A model generated the notes under the pieces. That model was not told the DNA's origin and made no database searches. It saw only the letters and a list, made by a program, of their open reading frames with translations. Position numbers and translations under genes: made by a program. A stretch of DNA of 64,000 nt from Bacillota bacterium (GTDB lineage Bacteria > Bacillota > Clostridia > Acetivibrionales > DSM-1351). The DNA lies in the NCBI GenBank assembly GCA_023400235.1, contig JAEXFI010000017.1, positions 40,725 through 104,724 of the forward strand. Direction: 5' to 3'. This document shows positions 62,694 through 64,000 of this stretch, in pieces (the first letter of the stretch is position 1; each line of letters begins with the position of its first letter).

Positions 62694-62924
62694 ATGGATA
62701 ATATTATTGTTACATTCAGGGCAGGAAATTATATTAATGAGGATATTAGCGTGCCGGCAGCTGTGAGCATTCAGGAGCTGATAGTCATGCTCTCCGAAGT
62801 GTATGCCTTTAAGGGTTTGTCTGAAAACAGAATTCAGGCGGAACCTCTTGGGAGAATCTTAAATAACAAGCTTACTCTTGAGCAGGAAGGAGTTTCCCAT
62901 GGAGCACTGCTTACTCTCATCTAG
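62694..62924 (+). CDS. Ubiquitin-like (YukD/EsaB-type) small protein
   Basis: 76 residues. The order NIIVTFRAG... , VSIQELIVMLSEVYAFKG, IQAEPLGRILNNKLTLEQEG, VSHGALLTLI matches the beta-grasp ubiquitin fold, especially YukD/EsaB: a helix after the first hairpin, then L.N...L...GV..G..L.L at the end. There is no C-terminal Gly-Gly, so conjugation is not expected. ATG 62694 has AGAGG upstream. No WXG100, EssC or other type VII gene is seen. The next gene starts within it. Confidence 0.65.
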   Translation: MDNIIVTFRAGNYINEDISVPAAVSIQELIVMLSEVYAFKGLSENRIQAEPLGRILNNKLTLEQEGVSHGALLTLI

Positions 62925-63783
62925 CGATATAGGACGGAATAATATACAAAATGGCGGATTGATATTTGATACGGATGAAATGAGGTTTATTTGCAGCGCA
63001 CCTGATTACAGCGGTACATTCATATTAGACAAGCTTGAAGGAAAAATGTCAAAAATTGAAGATGTGATGTGGTTTGCAAACAGTTTTGGAAGATATATTT
63101 ATTACAGCAATCAAAAAAGCGGCGGCAGAATGTTCAGGTTTGATACGGAGTCCGGCAGAAGTGAGCTGTACCTTGATATTGCTTGTTTCCAACCAATTAT
63201 CAGCTCCAATGATATATTTCTCATAAATGAAGAAGACAAAAAGTTGTACAGATTTAATATATACAATAATAGCAGAACCAAGGTTGTTGAGGGTTCTGTT
63301 AATTCCTTTCTGATTATTAATAATAAATTAATATACAGCAATGACAATGAAATTATTACCTGCAGCCTTGACGGAAGTGATAGGGAAGTCATGCTTAAGG
63401 CTTCCCCGTTACGGCTGGTTACGGGGGACGATACGCTGATTTTTTCAGATAAAGGAAACAGGTATATCCTTACAGAGCTGAATATATCAAGCGGGCGTAA
63501 GCATATCTACGATGACATGGCAACAATTAGCTATACCAGTAATGGAAGGTATATCTATGCCACAAATATATTTAACGGTTCATCTATATATAGAATTGAT
63601 GCTGAAAGTAAATCCTGTTTCAGGATCTATGGAAAAAATGCTGATTATCTGCATATATTGGGAAATGAGCTGATTTTTATCAGTGAGGACGCATGGAGTA
63701 AAATGGATTTGGCGGGAGGTCAAGCCATAAAAATAGATTTTCAGTCGGGGAATATGCAAAAGGAGCCTTACCAAGCATTATAA
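62899..63783 (+). CDS. Propeller-like protein (DUF5050 type)
   Basis: 294 residues with repeated segments of about 40 residues of the form (Y/L)IYYSN..(S/G)...(L/I)...D..SG (YIYYSNQKSGGRMFRFDTES; LYRFNIYNNSRTKVV; IYATNIFNGSSIYRIDAES), which suggests a beta-propeller like DUF5050. No signal peptide, so it is probably cytoplasmic. ATG 62899 follows GGAAGGAG and overlaps the ubiquitin-like gene by 26 nt, so the two are likely made in fixed ratio. It may be an assembly factor or regulator of the pilus; function unknown. Confidence 0.7.
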   Translation: MEHCLLSSSDIGRNNIQNGGLIFDTDEMRFICSAPDYSGTFILDKLEGKMSKIEDVMWFANSFGRYIYYSNQKSGGRMFRFDTESGRSELYLDIACFQPIISSNDIFLINEEDKKLYRFNIYNNSRTKVVEGSVNSFLIINNKLIYSNDNEIITCSLDGSDREVMLKASPLRLVTGDDTLIFSDKGNRYILTELNISSGRKHIYDDMATISYTSNGRYIYATNIFNGSSIYRIDAESKSCFRIYGKNADYLHILGNELIFISEDAWSKMDLAGGQAIKIDFQSGNMQKEPYQAL

Positions 63784-63819
63784 TTCATTCAGGCTAATAA
63801 TTAAATGAGGGTGACTGAC

Positions 63820-64000
63820 GTGATAAAAAAAATAATTTTATTAGGCTTATCAATAATACTTTTTATAGGAGTGAGCGGCTGTATGGCGAAGCAGAAACCG
63901 GAAGTGGACGTTAAGGCAGAAGTGGAAAAATATCTGAAGGATAAATACAATGAGGATTTTACCGTCACAGGCGGCGGGACAGAGAGCTGGAATTCGCCTG
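63820..64000 (+). CDS. Putative lipoprotein, 3' end outside window
   Basis: GTG 63820 (or GTG 63811 in the same frame) opens a frame that runs to the window end. The product starts MIKKIILLGLSIILFIGVSG and continues CMAKQKPEV. GVSGC is a lipobox, so a lipid-anchored protein is expected. The following residues are charged (VKAEVEKYLKDKYNEDF). GAGGGTGA lies upstream. Last visible gene of the Tad locus; its family cannot be judged from 60 residues. Confidence 0.72.
   Translation, partial: MIKKIILLGLSIILFIGVSGCMAKQKPEVDVKAEVEKYLKDKYNEDFTVTGGGTESWNSP

Noticed and set aside
1..64000. tRNA or rRNA genes, CRISPR array, insertion sequence, prophage or attachment site
   Set aside because: None was recognised: no repeat-spacer pattern, no transposase or integrase motifs, and no cloverleaf was found by eye. 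A tRNA or CRISPR scan could still reveal one.

Overview
The window looks like a chromosomal segment of an anaerobic, spore-forming, low-GC Gram-positive bacterium of the class Clostridia. The SLH/fibronectin-rich surface proteins suggest a relative of the Ruminiclostridium/Acetivibrio group; this is inference from gene content and codon usage, not a phylogeny. The genus is not certain. The backbone is a gene block known from many Firmicutes: prfA, sua5 (ywlC), ywlE, rpiB, upp, a UDP-GlcNAc 2-epimerase, the atp operon, then ywmB, murA, spoIID, spoIIQ. Almost every gene is on the + strand; only motA-motB is on the - strand.

Layout. 1-804: tail of a CotH-like protein. 939-2258: CBS/CorC membrane protein. 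2691-4300: zinc-ribbon HTH regulator plus YvlB-like DUF4097 protein. 4530-9883: release factor 1, ZIP metal transporter, Sua5, YwlE-type phosphatase, RpiB, Upp, dCMP deaminase. 10002-12290: a fused WecA/TagO-type transferase and WecB/MnaA epimerase. 12484-14066: motB-motA (- strand). 14307-21612: complete F-type ATP synthase operon atpI-B-E-F-H-A-G-D-C, with unusual structured spacers after atpE and before atpC. 21865-45589: about 24 kb of five secreted SLH-domain proteins, one of 3626 residues. 45803-50123: ywmB-murA-spoIID-spoIIQ. 50389-54593: ferritin-like protein, D-Ala-D-Ala ligase, ywiB-argS. 55050 to the end: a Tad/Flp-type pilus locus that continues beyond the window.

How the parts may work together. 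The fused WecA-WecB protein should start a wall polymer and supply UDP-ManNAc, the sugar family to which SLH domains generally bind once it is pyruvylated; the SLH island next to the ATP synthase would hang on such a polymer. Two of the SLH transcription units have upstream sites resembling the flagellar sigma factor (SigD) consensus, one of them a perfect TAAA-N15-GCCGATAT, which suggests that these surface proteins are made together with motility genes. murA and ddl serve peptidoglycan synthesis; spoIID and spoIIQ serve engulfment during sporulation. The Tad locus has two ParA/TadZ-like proteins without a usable Walker A, one CpaF ATPase, TadB/TadC, a small pilin-like peptide, two small one-helix proteins, a ubiquitin-fold protein, a propeller-like protein and a lipoprotein.

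Most notable: the wall-polymer fusion with an in-frame internal ribosome-binding site and start, the perfect SigD promoter before an SLH gene, the giant repeat protein, the structured atpD-atpC spacer that can mask the atpC ribosome-binding site, and the ubiquitin-like protein in the pilus locus. I saw no tRNA, rRNA, CRISPR array, transposase or recognisable riboswitch.
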